Positions 18,016 through 26,552 of a stretch of 64,000 nucleotides of DNA are shown piece after piece. The DNA is taken from the NCBI RefSeq assembly GCF_002741985.1, contig NZ_APHW01000020.1:62001-126000 (forward strand), written 5' to 3'. The notes under the pieces were generated by a model that worked only from the letters and a program-made list of their open reading frames with translations, made no database searches and was not told where the DNA came from. The position numbers were made by a program, and so were the translations under genes. The first letter of the stretch is position 1. Every line of letters starts with the position of its first letter. Origin of the DNA: Vibrio rotiferianus CAIM 577 = LMG 21460 (GTDB taxonomy: Bacteria > Pseudomonadota > Gammaproteobacteria > Enterobacterales > Vibrionaceae).

Positions 18016-19006
18016 CCAGTTTCGTTGTTCCTTATCTTCATTCACCAAGCGTCATGAGTTCTACCTCTCATTGATGATTGTGTTGATTGTCGCAGTGCTG
18101 ACTTTTACCTCTGAAGATTTCCTCACTCTTGGCAACATCTTTGATATGTCAGTCAGCTCTGCATTGCTAGGCATCATGGCTTGTGGTTTGTTTGTCGTGC
18201 TTATCGCTGGCGGCATCGACATCTCATTCCCAGCAACCGCTGCGATTGCGCAGTACATCACCGCGACGTATATTTTGACGATTGGTGGTAACTTCATGAT
18301 TGCGTTTGCTATTGCAACGGTTGTGGGTGTGTTACTTGGCATGATCAACGCCACACTGGTATACAAACTCAAGGTGCCAGCGATCATCATTACCATTTCA
18401 ACATTGAACGTGTTCTTTGGCTTACTGATTTACTTTAGTAACGGTGAATGGTTGTACGGTTTTCCTGACTGGTTTATGGATGGTATTGAGCTGTTCACGT
18501 TTACCGGTAGTGACGGCTATGACTATGGTTTATCACTGCCAATCTTAACCTTAGTGGCAATGATTGCCCTCACCTCATTCCTGATGTCTAAAACCCGCTT
18601 AGGTCGTCAGATTTACGCGGTAGGCGGCAATGCAGACGCGGCGAGTCGTATTGGTATTAACCTCTTTGGTATTAATCTGTTCGTTTATGGCTACATGGGA
18701 GCACTAGCAGGCATTGCTTCAGTGGTTCAAACCCAAATTACCCAATCAGTCGCTCCTAACTCTCTTATGGGGTTTGAGCTTACGGTACTGGCTGCAGTTG
18801 TACTTGGTGGCACGAGTATGACAGGAGGCAAAGGTACGCTGCTTGGCGTGGTCCTTGGGGTTATCTTGCTCGCCGTTGCTAAGAACGGCCTGACGTTGCT
18901 CGGTGTACCTTCATATTGGCACACGGTGGTAACTGGCTTAATCATTGTTTGCAGCATCAGCATGACGGCAATCAATGAGAAAAAACAAGCGCTACAAGAG
19001 GCATAA
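18008..19006 (+). CDS. Sugar ABC importer permease (RbsC-like) 1
   Basis: 332 aa from ATG 18008, preceded by GGAGG at 5 nt and overlapping the ATPase stop by 8 bp. About eight to ten membrane helices and the BPD_transp_2 hallmark region GGIDISFPA near residue 65 and AAVVLGGTSMTGGKGT near residue 265, where the coupling helix and EAA-like loop lie. It would form the membrane channel with the second permease. Confidence 0.9.
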   Translation: MLNQFRCSLSSFTKRHEFYLSLMIVLIVAVLTFTSEDFLTLGNIFDMSVSSALLGIMACGLFVVLIAGGIDISFPATAAIAQYITATYILTIGGNFMIAFAIATVVGVLLGMINATLVYKLKVPAIIITISTLNVFFGLLIYFSNGEWLYGFPDWFMDGIELFTFTGSDGYDYGLSLPILTLVAMIALTSFLMSKTRLGRQIYAVGGNADAASRIGINLFGINLFVYGYMGALAGIASVVQTQITQSVAPNSLMGFELTVLAAVVLGGTSMTGGKGTLLGVVLGVILLAVAKNGLTLLGVPSYWHTVVTGLIIVCSISMTAINEKKQALQEA

Positions 19007-19009
19007 ACC

Positions 19010-19970
19010 ATGGAACAAGTGCTAAATAGTTTAAAGCTACCGACAGACAAGAACATTCGTTACTTACTGGTGATTTTAGTTGGCATTCTCACCGTTATGG
19101 CGTTCTCAAGTGGGCAAGCATTCTTCTCCATTGATAACTTACAATCGATGTCATCGCAAATGCCACTGCTCGGTCTACTGGCACTGGCAATGGCCGTGTG
19201 CATGCTGACTGGTGGTATCAACCTATCGATCATTGCAACAACCAACGCGTGTGGTTTGGTAATGGCGAGCATCATTACTCAAGCTCCTGATAGCTCAACA
19301 ATGCTTGTCTTGGCGCTCTTCGGAGGCCTCATTACCGCTACGGTTATCGGTTTGCTCAACGGTGCATTGATCGCGTACGTTGGCGTTTCACCAATACTCG
19401 CGACCTTAGGGACAATGACCCTGATTAACGGTCTGAACGTGTTGATCTCTGGCGGTAGTGTTATCTCTGGTTTCCCAGAAGCCCTTTTGGTACTCGGCAA
19501 CGGCTCTATCTTTGGTGTACCTATGCCGCTGATCTTGTTCGTTGGCTTTGCAATCGGCTTATGGGCACTATTGGAACACACCAGTTTAGGTCGAACCATC
19601 TACCTGATGGGGTCCAATGAAAAAGCCACTCGTTTCTCTGGTATCAACACACAAAAAGCGACCTTGTACGTTTATGTCACCTCTTCTGTGCTTTGCTGGG
19701 TCGCAGCCATTGTGATGATGGCAAAATTCAACTCTGCGAAGGCTGGCTACGGAGAATCCTATCTTTTGACGGCCATTCTCGCTTCAGTACTGGGGGGGAA
19801 TTAACCCAGACGGTGGTTTTGGACGCATTATCGGAATTGGTCTTGCGCTTATCGTATTACAAACATTAGAAAGTGGCTTTAATTTGCTGGGAGTGAGCAG
19901 CTATCTCACTATGGCGCTATGGGGCGGCATCTTGATCTTATTTATCTTCTTACAAAAAAATAAGGCTTAA
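19010..19970 (+). pseudogene. Sugar ABC importer permease 2, frameshifted in a G7 run
   Basis: Starts at ATG 19010 just after permease 1 and reads normally through GGINLS and the family core until 19792-19798, where CTG plus six more Gs is followed by AAT TAA and stops at 19804. Removing one G restores LGGINPDGGFGRIIGIG and an open frame to TAA at 19968-19970, giving a 319-aa RbsC-like permease. So it is either a real frameshift, a slippage-prone contingency tract, or a sequencing error. A second G run in this window shows the same defect (see the esterase at 26553), which favours an error. If real, the importer would probably lose function. Confidence 0.85.
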
Positions 19971-19981
19971 CGGAGCAGTAT

Positions 19982-21616
19982 ATGAGTATTTATTTTATCG
20001 GCGTTGATGTAGGCAGTGGCAGCGCGCGTGCGGGTGTCTTTAACGCAGAAGGTCGTAAAGTGGGCGAAGCCAAACGCGACACCATGATGTTCAAACCTCA
20101 AGCTAACTTCGTTGAGCAATCTTCCGATGACATCTGGCAATGTGTATGTCTTGCGGTTAAAGATGCGGTTTCTCAAGCCAACATCGACCCTATCCAAGTC
20201 AAAGGCATCGGTTTCGATGCAACTTGTTCATTAGTCGTGTTGGATAAAAGCGGCCAGCCGCTAACGGTGAGCCCTACTGGGCGCAGCGAACAAAACGTCG
20301 TAATGTGGATGGACCATCGCGCTATTGCGCAAGCCGATCGGATCAACAAAACTCAGCATCCTGTATTGGCTTATGTGGGCAACCGTATCTCACCAGAGAT
20401 GCAAACACCTAAGCTGCTTTGGCTCAAGCAAAACATGCCAAATACATGGGCAAAAGCAGGTTACTTCTTCGACCTGCCCGACTTTTTAACTTGGAAAGCA
20501 ACATTCGATGCCAGTCGCTCCCTTTGCTCAACCGTATGTAAATGGACATACCTTGGCCATGAAAACAAATGGGATCGAGGCTTTTTCGAACTGATTGGTT
20601 TGGAAGACCTATTGGAAGATAATGCAAAAACCATTGGTGACAGAATTCTACCTATGGGTCAGCCTGTCGGTGACGGTCTAACCGTGCACGCTGCCGATGA
20701 CTTAGGCTTAACCCCAGGAACAGCCGTGGGCACATCCATCATCGACGCCCATGCCGGTGGTATTGGTGTTCTTGGTGCCTCAGGGATGACGGGTGAGAAA
20801 GCCGACTTTAACAAACGCCTCGCTTTGATCGGCGGTACCTCGTCTTGTCATATGGCAGCATCAAAGACTGCTCGATTCATTGATGGTGTTTGGGGAGCGT
20901 ACTACAGTGCAATGATCCCAGGTTACTGGCTCAACGAAGGTGGACAATCAGCTACCGGTGCTTTGATCGACCACATCATCACCTCTCACCCACTGTATGA
21001 AAACGCGAAGGAGCTAGCCGATAAACAAGGCAAAACCGTTTATCAACTATTAAACGATCGTTTGTTGGAACTTGCTGGCAATAAAGAAGACATCGCATTT
21101 TTGACAAAAGACATCCATGTTCTGCCTTACTTCCATGGCAACCGCTCACCGAGAGCGAATGCTCATTTGACTGGCACAATCACCGGACTAAAAATGTCAA
21201 AAACGTTGGATGATATGGCATTGCAGTACCTTGCAACCATTCAAGGCATCGCACTCGGCACACGCCATATTATCGAAGTGATGAATGACTCAGGCTATGA
21301 CATCGATACCATTATGGCCTGTGGCGGTGGTACGAAAAACAGTGTCTTTCTACAAGAGCATGCCAACGCGACTGGCTGTATGATCCTACTGCCAGAAGAG
21401 AGTGAAGCCGTACTTCTTGGCTCTGCAATGTTAGGCTCCGTGGCTGCAGGGTTCTACAGTGATATTCCAGATGCGATGAATGCGATGAGTCGGATAAGCA
21501 AAAGCGTGATGCCTCAGACAGAGAAAATAAAACACTTCTATGATGCGAAGTACAAAATTTTCCACAAAATGTATGAGGACGATGCTCAATACAAACGTCT
21601 AATGGAAGCGTTTTAA
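19982..21616 (+). CDS. FGGY-family pentulose kinase (YpCarbK / D-ribulose kinase type)
   Basis: 544 aa. N-terminal actin-like ATPase strand [17 protein letters not shown], catalytic-domain segment [13 protein letters not shown], and C-terminal nucleotide motif [21 protein letters not shown]. Length and the [12 protein letters not shown] / FDATCSLVV pattern match the FGGY_YpCarbK branch, whose yeast and human members phosphorylate D-ribulose, better than xylulokinase or classical ribulokinase. CGGAG precedes the start. It probably traps the sugar brought in by the ABC importer as a 5-phosphate; no isomerase or aldolase gene is adjacent. Confidence 0.82.
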   Translation: MSIYFIGVDVGSGSARAGVFNAEGRKVGEAKRDTMMFKPQANFVEQSSDDIWQCVCLAVKDAVSQANIDPIQVKGIGFDATCSLVVLDKSGQPLTVSPTGRSEQNVVMWMDHRAIAQADRINKTQHPVLAYVGNRISPEMQTPKLLWLKQNMPNTWAKAGYFFDLPDFLTWKATFDASRSLCSTVCKWTYLGHENKWDRGFFELIGLEDLLEDNAKTIGDRILPMGQPVGDGLTVHAADDLGLTPGTAVGTSIIDAHAGGIGVLGASGMTGEKADFNKRLALIGGTSSCHMAASKTARFIDGVWGAYYSAMIPGYWLNEGGQSATGALIDHIITSHPLYENAKELADKQGKTVYQLLNDRLLELAGNKEDIAFLTKDIHVLPYFHGNRSPRANAHLTGTITGLKMSKTLDDMALQYLATIQGIALGTRHIIEVMNDSGYDIDTIMACGGGTKNSVFLQEHANATGCMILLPEESEAVLLGSAMLGSVAAGFYSDIPDAMNAMSRISKSVMPQTEKIKHFYDAKYKIFHKMYEDDAQYKRLMEAF

Positions 21617-21622
21617 AACACC

Positions 21623-21650
21623 AAACCCAAGGCTCATCACCTTGGGTTTT
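21623..21650 (+). terminator. Intrinsic terminator of the importer/kinase operon
   Basis: Stem AACCCAAGG (21624-21632) / CCTTGGGTT (21640-21648) with a 7-nt loop, followed by TTTTC. It lies 7 bp after the kinase stop codon. Confidence 0.85.
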
Positions 21651-21693
21651 CTAATTCTGGGTACAGATAAGCCATACCATCACATTGGCTCAC

Positions 21694-22041
21694 TCATCCC
21701 TTAGATAAATGATTTAAAGGAGCCCATCCCCATTCACCTAACGCCCCAACCTTCTCGCACCATATCCAGCCATTTAGCTCATATTCTTCGACAAGTTCAT
21801 CGCCCACTGACAGCGTGTGTTCTTTTGCAAAGTAATCTTTGCGCACCAGAACATCGCGGCCTTCAATTGTAAGTATTTGCTTTGGCACCCAGCCTTCTTT
21901 CCCGACGCCTTTACAGAATACCCAATTGGCCCAATCCCCATTTGGGTCGGACTCTTCAATAAATTGTAATTGTTCACCTTCAGACACCTGTATCGGATCC
22001 TTTGGTGCATCTGTGTACTCTTTGATTACCTTATATTTCAT
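21694..22041 (-). CDS. Small protein with two SH3-like domains
   Basis: 115 aa, no signal peptide. Two tandem SH3-like units: residues 1-60 (ALYDY-like YKVIKEYTDAP, then GWVPKQIL) and 62-115 (VLVRKDYFAKEHTLSVGDEL, then GWAPLNHL). Each repeat ends in the GW.P.. pattern typical of bacterial SH3 folds. Cytoplasmic and probably a ligand- or peptide-binding protein; function unknown. It stands 54 bp upstream of nothing related and looks monocistronic or paired loosely with the GNAT gene. Confidence 0.7.
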   Translation of the reverse strand: MKYKVIKEYTDAPKDPIQVSEGEQLQFIEESDPNGDWANWVFCKGVGKEGWVPKQILTIEGRDVLVRKDYFAKEHTLSVGDELVEEYELNGWIWCEKVGALGEWGWAPLNHLSKG

Positions 22042-22094
22042 GGTTTTATTCCTGATCGGTTCTTAACGTCTGTTGATTGGGTTAGCAATGCAAC

Positions 22095-22523
22095 CTAAAC
22101 GTTGCTTAGCTCAGAGGAATTGAAGGAAAACATACGGACTTCATCACGTGGGAACCAACCCAACTTCTCATAAAATGCTTGCGCATTAAGGTTTTCATTA
22201 GCAACAAAAAGGTGAGTTTTCGCAATCCCTACTTGTGACAACGCATCCACTGCACTTGAGATAAGTCGAGCACCAGTACCCAAGCCTCGGTACTCAGGCT
22301 TAACCGCTAAATGTTGAACATAACCTCTACGCCCATCTGTCCCGACTAAAATGGCGCCGACAACCACATCATCATCCAACGCGACAAAACTCAAACCAGG
22401 ATTGCGTTCTAGATATTTGGCGATATTTTCTTTGGAATCGGCATCCCTTAGCAGCATGGCTTCTGTTTCAGACCACAACGCAATAACCTGATCATAGTCT
22501 GAGATTTCCATTTCTCTTATCAC
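22095..22523 (-). CDS. GNAT-family N-acetyltransferase
   Basis: About 142 aa from GTG 22523, which has AGGGAAG 6 nt upstream; a TTG at 22544 is the longer alternative with no such site. Acetyl-CoA binding motif A is clear (VQHLAVKPEYRGLGTGARLI), followed by the ENLNAQAFYEKLGW motif B. The acceptor is unknown; the fold resembles small single-domain RimI/YpeA-like acetyltransferases. Confidence 0.85.
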   Translation of the reverse strand: MIREMEISDYDQVIALWSETEAMLLRDADSKENIAKYLERNPGLSFVALDDDVVVGAILVGTDGRRGYVQHLAVKPEYRGLGTGARLISSAVDALSQVGIAKTHLFVANENLNAQAFYEKLGWFPRDEVRMFSFNSSELSNV

Positions 22524-22698
22524 AGTAAACTTCCCTAAAAACAAAATGATGCAATTGCTCTTTACTCTATAGACACATCAAGCGGCTTACCAGCCAGTTT
22601 TGTATAAAATGCCAATAGTCACGCATCAATACGAAGGAGTCGAAAATGCAGGTTTAACTTGAGGGTGCTTGAATTCGGTCGAATAAAAGATGAGATAT

Positions 22699-22763
22699 TT
22701 GAGCCTATTAAGCTATTGTTTTTGCGCAATCAGAAAGTCTTTTTGCAAGCGCAATAGGCTCAA
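22699..22763. repeat. Perfect 11-bp inverted repeat in an intergenic stretch
   Basis: TTGAGCCTATT (22699-22709) and AATAGGCTCAA (22753-22763), spacer 43 bp that itself contains TTGCGCAA. It may be a terminator-like or mobile-element remnant between the GNAT gene and the secreted small protein; there is no T run. Confidence 0.5.
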
Positions 22764-22807
22764 GTGCAAGTAAGAACATAGCGTGATGCACTTACCTGTT
22801 AACGCGA

Positions 22808-23161
22808 TTACCAGTTACAAGTATCGTTTCGTTTTGGATCTAGCTTTAGGCTGGTTTCAGTGAACCACTGTGAGGTAAATCCATCAGCAGGAAATAACTC
22901 TGTTCTGTCGTCTGAGATCTTAAAAGTGAACTTGCCGTTCGAGTTCAACACGACGTAGTTACCGTCGTCTTTCTCCTCAATTTGGTACAATCTTGGAGCC
23001 ATGCCAGCGTATGCTTTACCGCTATCACAGAAGATAGCTTCATCCATCAAAGATGACTCATCTTGGTTAACATAAACCCCTTCCAACCATTCAGCAGCAA
23101 AACAGCCATTAGCAACCAAACCTAGCGAACAAAGCGATAACAACAGTGATAATTTTTTCAT
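22808..23161 (-). CDS. Small secreted protein of unknown function
   Basis: 117 aa with a signal peptide (MKKLSLLLSLCSLGLVANGCFA); ANGC is a poor lipobox, so a soluble periplasmic protein is more likely. The mature part has two or more cysteines (FCDSG and DTCNW) that could form a disulfide. GAGGAAAC precedes the start. I do not recognise a domain. It is followed by tandem repeats on its upstream side. Confidence 0.65.
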   Translation of the reverse strand: MKKLSLLLSLCSLGLVANGCFAAEWLEGVYVNQDESSLMDEAIFCDSGKAYAGMAPRLYQIEEKDDGNYVVLNSNGKFTFKISDDRTELFPADGFTSQWFTETSLKLDPKRNDTCNW

Positions 23162-23402
23162 TGTTTCCTCTATATAATCACTTATCTATCCAAGTGGCTT
23201 CATCACAAATAATTTAGCCACTACATATGAATCGTGATTAATATACTGATTTTATATATTCAGCTCTAGTTGATTAAATAGGCATTTTTTGTTTCCGAAT
23301 TAAAATCACAAAGGGACCAAATTTTATTAGATGCCTTATCTAATACTAACTTTCATAAAATACAACCAATCTATACTGTTGATTTAATAAACAAAAAAAC
23401 CA
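23162..23402. other. AT-rich spacer
   Basis: No gene seen on either strand; strongly AT-rich, probably promoter DNA of the small secreted protein. Confidence 0.5.
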
Positions 23403-23858
23403 AGTGCTGTGAAGTTCAAGGGTTATCGCCATTTCCAAGCGAGTGGTTAGCAGATTCCTAGTCTCGTTTAGACTCGCTGGAATGACCCGACCTTGGGTAC
23501 AAAGCGAATAGTTGAGTAGGTGAGCAACGTATCTCCCAACTTACGTCATCCTGAACAGCGAGGGACGAGCGTGATTCAGGATCTACCCACCAAGTGCTGT
23601 GAAGTTCTATGGTTATCGTCATGTCCCAGCGAGTTGTTAGCGGATTCCTAGTCTCGCTTAAACTCGCTGGAATGACCCAATTTTGGATACACACCAAATA
23701 TAAAAATATCGGGAGCACCGTATCTATCAACGTCCGTCATCCTGAACAGCGAGGGACGAGCATGATTCAGGATCTACCCGCAGAGTGCTGTGAAGTTCGA
23801 AGGTTATCGCCATTTCCCAGCGAGTTGTTAGCAGACTCTTGGACTCTCTGGAATGCCC
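23403..23858. repeat. Tandem 190-bp palindromic intergenic repeat (about 2.4 copies)
   Basis: Units begin with AGTGCTGTGAAGTTC at 23403, 23593 and 23784, so the period is 190-191 bp; the third unit is cut after about 75 bp. Each full unit holds two inverted repeats: CCAGCGAGT/ACTCGCTGG-type arms (imperfect in copy 1) and ATCCTGAA/TTCAGGAT around a CGAGGGACGAGC core. Apparent ORFs here are not conserved in phase between copies. This resembles the dispersed palindromic intergenic elements found in vibrios rather than a coding sequence. Confidence 0.85.
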
Positions 23859-23896
23859 CTAACTTGAGTTTATTGTGTCGAACCTAAGTTTTGATA

Positions 23897-24925
23897 TTAA
23901 TCAGCCAACTCTCTGCGGATAATCTCTGCGCCTGCGCTGAGTGCATTGAGCTTCGCAGTTGAGACTTCGCGAGATAGAGGCGCCATGCCGCAGTTGGTGC
24001 ATGGGTAAAGTTTGTCGGCGTCGACGTACTTAAGTGCTTCGCGCAGTGTTTCTGCAACCTCTTCTGGCGTTTCAATCTCGTTGGTTGCTACATCAATTGC
24101 ACCAACCATCACCTTCTTACCGCGGATAAGTTCAAGTAGTTCGATAGGTACACGCGAGTTATGACATTCAAGTGAGATAATATCGATATTGGACTTTTGT
24201 AGCTTTGGGAACACCTCTTCGTATTGTCGCCACTCAGAGCCCAGCGTCTTCTTCCAATCCGTATTGGCTTTGATGCCGTAGCCATAGCAGATATGTACAG
24301 CCGTTTCGCATTTTAGCCCTTCGATAGCACGCTCTAGACAGGCAATGCCCCACTCGTTCACATCATCAAAGAAGACGTTAAATGCGGGCTCATCAAATTG
24401 GATAATGTCGACACCTGCCGCTTCAAGCTCTTTGGCTTCTTGGTTAAGAATCTTTGCAAATTCCCAAGCGAGTTTTTCACGGCTACCGTAGTGATCATCA
24501 TACAGTGTGTCGATCATCGTCATTGGCCCCGGCAGCGCCCACTTGATCGGTTGGTTGGTTTGCTGACGCAAGAACTTCGCACCTTCCACAAACACAGGTT
24601 TGGTTCGGCTTACTGGGCCAACAACCGTCGGTACACTCGCGTCATAACGATTACGAATGGTCACGGTTTTGCGGTTCTCAAAGTCTACGCCACTAAGGTG
24701 TTCAATAAAGGTCGTCACAAAGTGTTGGCGAGTTTGTTCACCGTCACTGACAATATCGACCCCTGCCAGTTCTTGCTCTTGCAAAGAGACACGCAGCGCA
24801 TCGCGTTTACCATCAATAAGCTCGTCGCCTTGCAGTTTCCACGGAGACCAAAGCGTCTCTGGTTGAGCCAGCCAAGAAGGCTTAGGTAAGCTGCCCGCCG
24901 TTGAAGTCGGTAATAGTGTTTTCAT
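23897..24925 (-). CDS. mesD: Folate-independent methionine synthase MesD (core MetE)
   Basis: About 342 aa from ATG 24925 (AGGGA 6 nt upstream). It covers only the catalytic C-terminal barrel of MetE. Zinc ligands are visible: His and Cys in VHICYGYG, Glu in ISLECHN and Cys in CTNCGM; homocysteine-binding region is STAGSLPKP at the N-terminus. MetE's N-terminal folate domain is absent. The neighbour is a DUF1852 protein (MesX), which defines the MesD class described as an oxygen-dependent, folate-independent methionine synthase. Methyl donor unknown. Confidence 0.85.
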   Translation of the reverse strand: MKTLLPTSTAGSLPKPSWLAQPETLWSPWKLQGDELIDGKRDALRVSLQEQELAGVDIVSDGEQTRQHFVTTFIEHLSGVDFENRKTVTIRNRYDASVPTVVGPVSRTKPVFVEGAKFLRQQTNQPIKWALPGPMTMIDTLYDDHYGSREKLAWEFAKILNQEAKELEAAGVDIIQFDEPAFNVFFDDVNEWGIACLERAIEGLKCETAVHICYGYGIKANTDWKKTLGSEWRQYEEVFPKLQKSNIDIISLECHNSRVPIELLELIRGKKVMVGAIDVATNEIETPEEVAETLREALKYVDADKLYPCTNCGMAPLSREVSTAKLNALSAGAEIIRRELAD

Positions 24926-24955
24926 CGTCATTCCCTTCTAGATTCTCGTTTTCGA

Positions 24956-25930
24956 TTACGCGTAGTTTGCAGACCATTGCTCAAGGATCGCTTGATAAGG
25001 CTTGATGAAGTGCTCCTCAGCAAACTTCCCTTGCTCTTTTGCAAGCTGGCTGCGCTCTTCGCGGTCATAAACGATTTGGGTTAACGAGTGATCAAGATTC
25101 TTCAAGTTCGGTTGGTAGCACTGGCCGGCTACCGCGTTCGCGTTGTAAATCTCTGGGCGATAAATCTTTTGGAACGTCTCCATGGTACTGATGGTGCTGA
25201 TCAGCTCTAGATTCGAGTAGTCATTCAACAAGTCACCGAAGAAGTAAAACGCCAACGGAGCGACACTGTTTGGCGGCATAAAGTAGCGCACCTGTAAGCC
25301 CATCTTTTTGAAGTACTGCTCAGTCAATGACGATTCGTTTGGCTGATATTCAAAACCCAACACTGGATGCTGGTTGTCAGTACGGCGGTAAACTTTGTTG
25401 TCCGACACACTCAAGCAAATCACTGGCGGCTTTTGGAAATGTTGTTGGTACGATTCCGACTTCACGAACGCTTTAAACAGCTTACCGTGCAACTCACCAA
25501 AATCGGCAGGAATGCTAAATTGAGGCTGGTCTTTGTTGTGGTCTAACAGCAGAACGCTAAAGTCGTAATCGCGCACATAAGAAGAGAAGTTGTTACCCAC
25601 AATGCCTTCGATGCGTTCATTGGTTTTGCGGTCAATAATGTTGGTTTTAAGCACTTCAATGGATGGGAACGCTTCGCCACTGCCTTGAATATCCATATCC
25701 ACAGAGATGATTTCCAACTCGACACTGTAACGATCGCCATTTGGGTTATCCCAATGTGCCAAAGCATTAAAACGATTGTCGATCATGCGCAGTGCATTGC
25801 GAAGGTTATTTTGGCGGCTGTCACCACGAGCTAGGTTAGCAAAGTTGGTAGTGATGCGCGTGCTGTCTGATGGTTGGTAGTTCTCATCAAAACGGATGCT
25901 CTTAATAGCAAAGTTGAAATCGTTATTCAT
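24956..25930 (-). CDS. mesX: MesX (DUF1852), partner of MesD
   Basis: 324 aa with no signal peptide or membrane helix. Opening motif FAIKSIRFDENYQPSDSTRITTNFANLARG and the internal RNALRMIDNRFNALAHWDNP are characteristic of DUF1852. The protein is required with MesD for methionine synthesis in genetic studies of aerobic bacteria, but its chemistry is not settled. It is upstream of mesD by 30 bp on the same strand, so the two are co-transcribed. Confidence 0.85.
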   Translation of the reverse strand: MNNDFNFAIKSIRFDENYQPSDSTRITTNFANLARGDSRQNNLRNALRMIDNRFNALAHWDNPNGDRYSVELEIISVDMDIQGSGEAFPSIEVLKTNIIDRKTNERIEGIVGNNFSSYVRDYDFSVLLLDHNKDQPQFSIPADFGELHGKLFKAFVKSESYQQHFQKPPVICLSVSDNKVYRRTDNQHPVLGFEYQPNESSLTEQYFKKMGLQVRYFMPPNSVAPLAFYFFGDLLNDYSNLELISTISTMETFQKIYRPEIYNANAVAGQCYQPNLKNLDHSLTQIVYDREERSQLAKEQGKFAEEHFIKPYQAILEQWSANYA

Positions 25931-26151
25931 GGTGAGTTGGTATCCTATTTCCTTAGATAAACGCTGACTGATTCCTAACTCTGTTCTTGGGGATGGTTGT
26001 GTTTTTTGATTTTCCCAATCGTCAGTGTGTGCAGCGTTTACTTCGAAAATTCAGTTCAAAAACAGCTGTCACAGTGCCTAACACCAGAGCAGTCTGTTTT
26101 TTATACTTGCTTCGTTACTTGAATAACATTGGTAATACTTCACGTTGAACA

Positions 26152-26164
26152 TGAAGGAATTTCA
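26152..26164. promoter_or_regulatory. Candidate MetR box upstream of mesX
   Basis: TGAAGGAATTTCA matches the MetR consensus TGAA-N5-TTCA exactly and lies about 220 bp upstream of the mesX start, on the proper side for the leftward mesXD operon. MetR is the homocysteine-responsive activator of met genes in gammaproteobacteria. Confidence 0.5.
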
Positions 26165-26175
26165 TGGTTTGAGTA

Positions 26176-26400
26176 CGTAACTCCGACTGAGTTACAATTC
26201 CGAGGCGAACGAATGTTCAAGCCTCGTTACTAGCAACTGCTAGAGCCATCAGAGGAGCTACTAATAGATTGAATTTAACTCTAGCAGTTCATTGTTTTAT
26301 AAAATGGAAAGTAGAAAGGTATTATCCGGAATACAGCTAGTGTTCTAAAATACGAGAACACAGATGCGGAGTTTAGTTAACGACTCTCCGTTGTATTGTG
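26176..26400. repeat. Cluster of consecutive perfect hairpins upstream of mesXD
   Basis: Within about 220 bp: GTAACTC/GAGTTAC with a 5-nt loop (26177-26195); CGAGGC/GCCTCG enclosing GAAC/GTTC (26201-26226); AACTGCTAGAG/CTCTAGCAGTT (26235-26245 / 26279-26289); and an arm pair GAACACA/TGTGTTC enclosing CGGAG/CTCCG around 26357-26403. No coding frame runs through it. It could be a structured leader, a small RNA or a decayed palindromic element. Confidence 0.55.
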
Positions 26401-26552
26401 TTCTGACATCCACAATGCTCCACCTTTCCTTCCTATAACAGTTTACTACTATAAATCAGACCACTTGAGTAGCCTGATTTTTAAAAGTAACAACAATGAA
26501 ATCCACACCTACCTCTTTTCTAAGGTGATTACGGTTCCGTACAAACTCAGTT

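Noticed and set aside
22630-22665. AAGGAG followed by ATG CAG GTT TAA near 22646
   Set aside because: It gives a three-codon ORF; possibly the remnant of a lost gene start, but no downstream protein-like sequence was recognised, so no feature is claimed.
23403-23858. CRISPR array
   Set aside because: Units are ~190 bp and nearly identical along their whole length, without short repeats separated by unique spacers; no cas genes.
23458-23887. Open frames in the tandem 190-bp repeat region
   Set aside because: They follow repeat structure, are not conserved in phase between units, and lack any start signal or domain.
26177-26289. Integron attC site
   Set aside because: The hairpins lack paired R''/L'' boxes with the RYYYAAC/GTTRRRY core and no cassette gene lies beside them.
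25931-26550. SAM riboswitch or MetJ boxes upstream of mesX
   Set aside because: No matching conserved core or AGACGTCT tandem was found; only a MetR-like site was seen.
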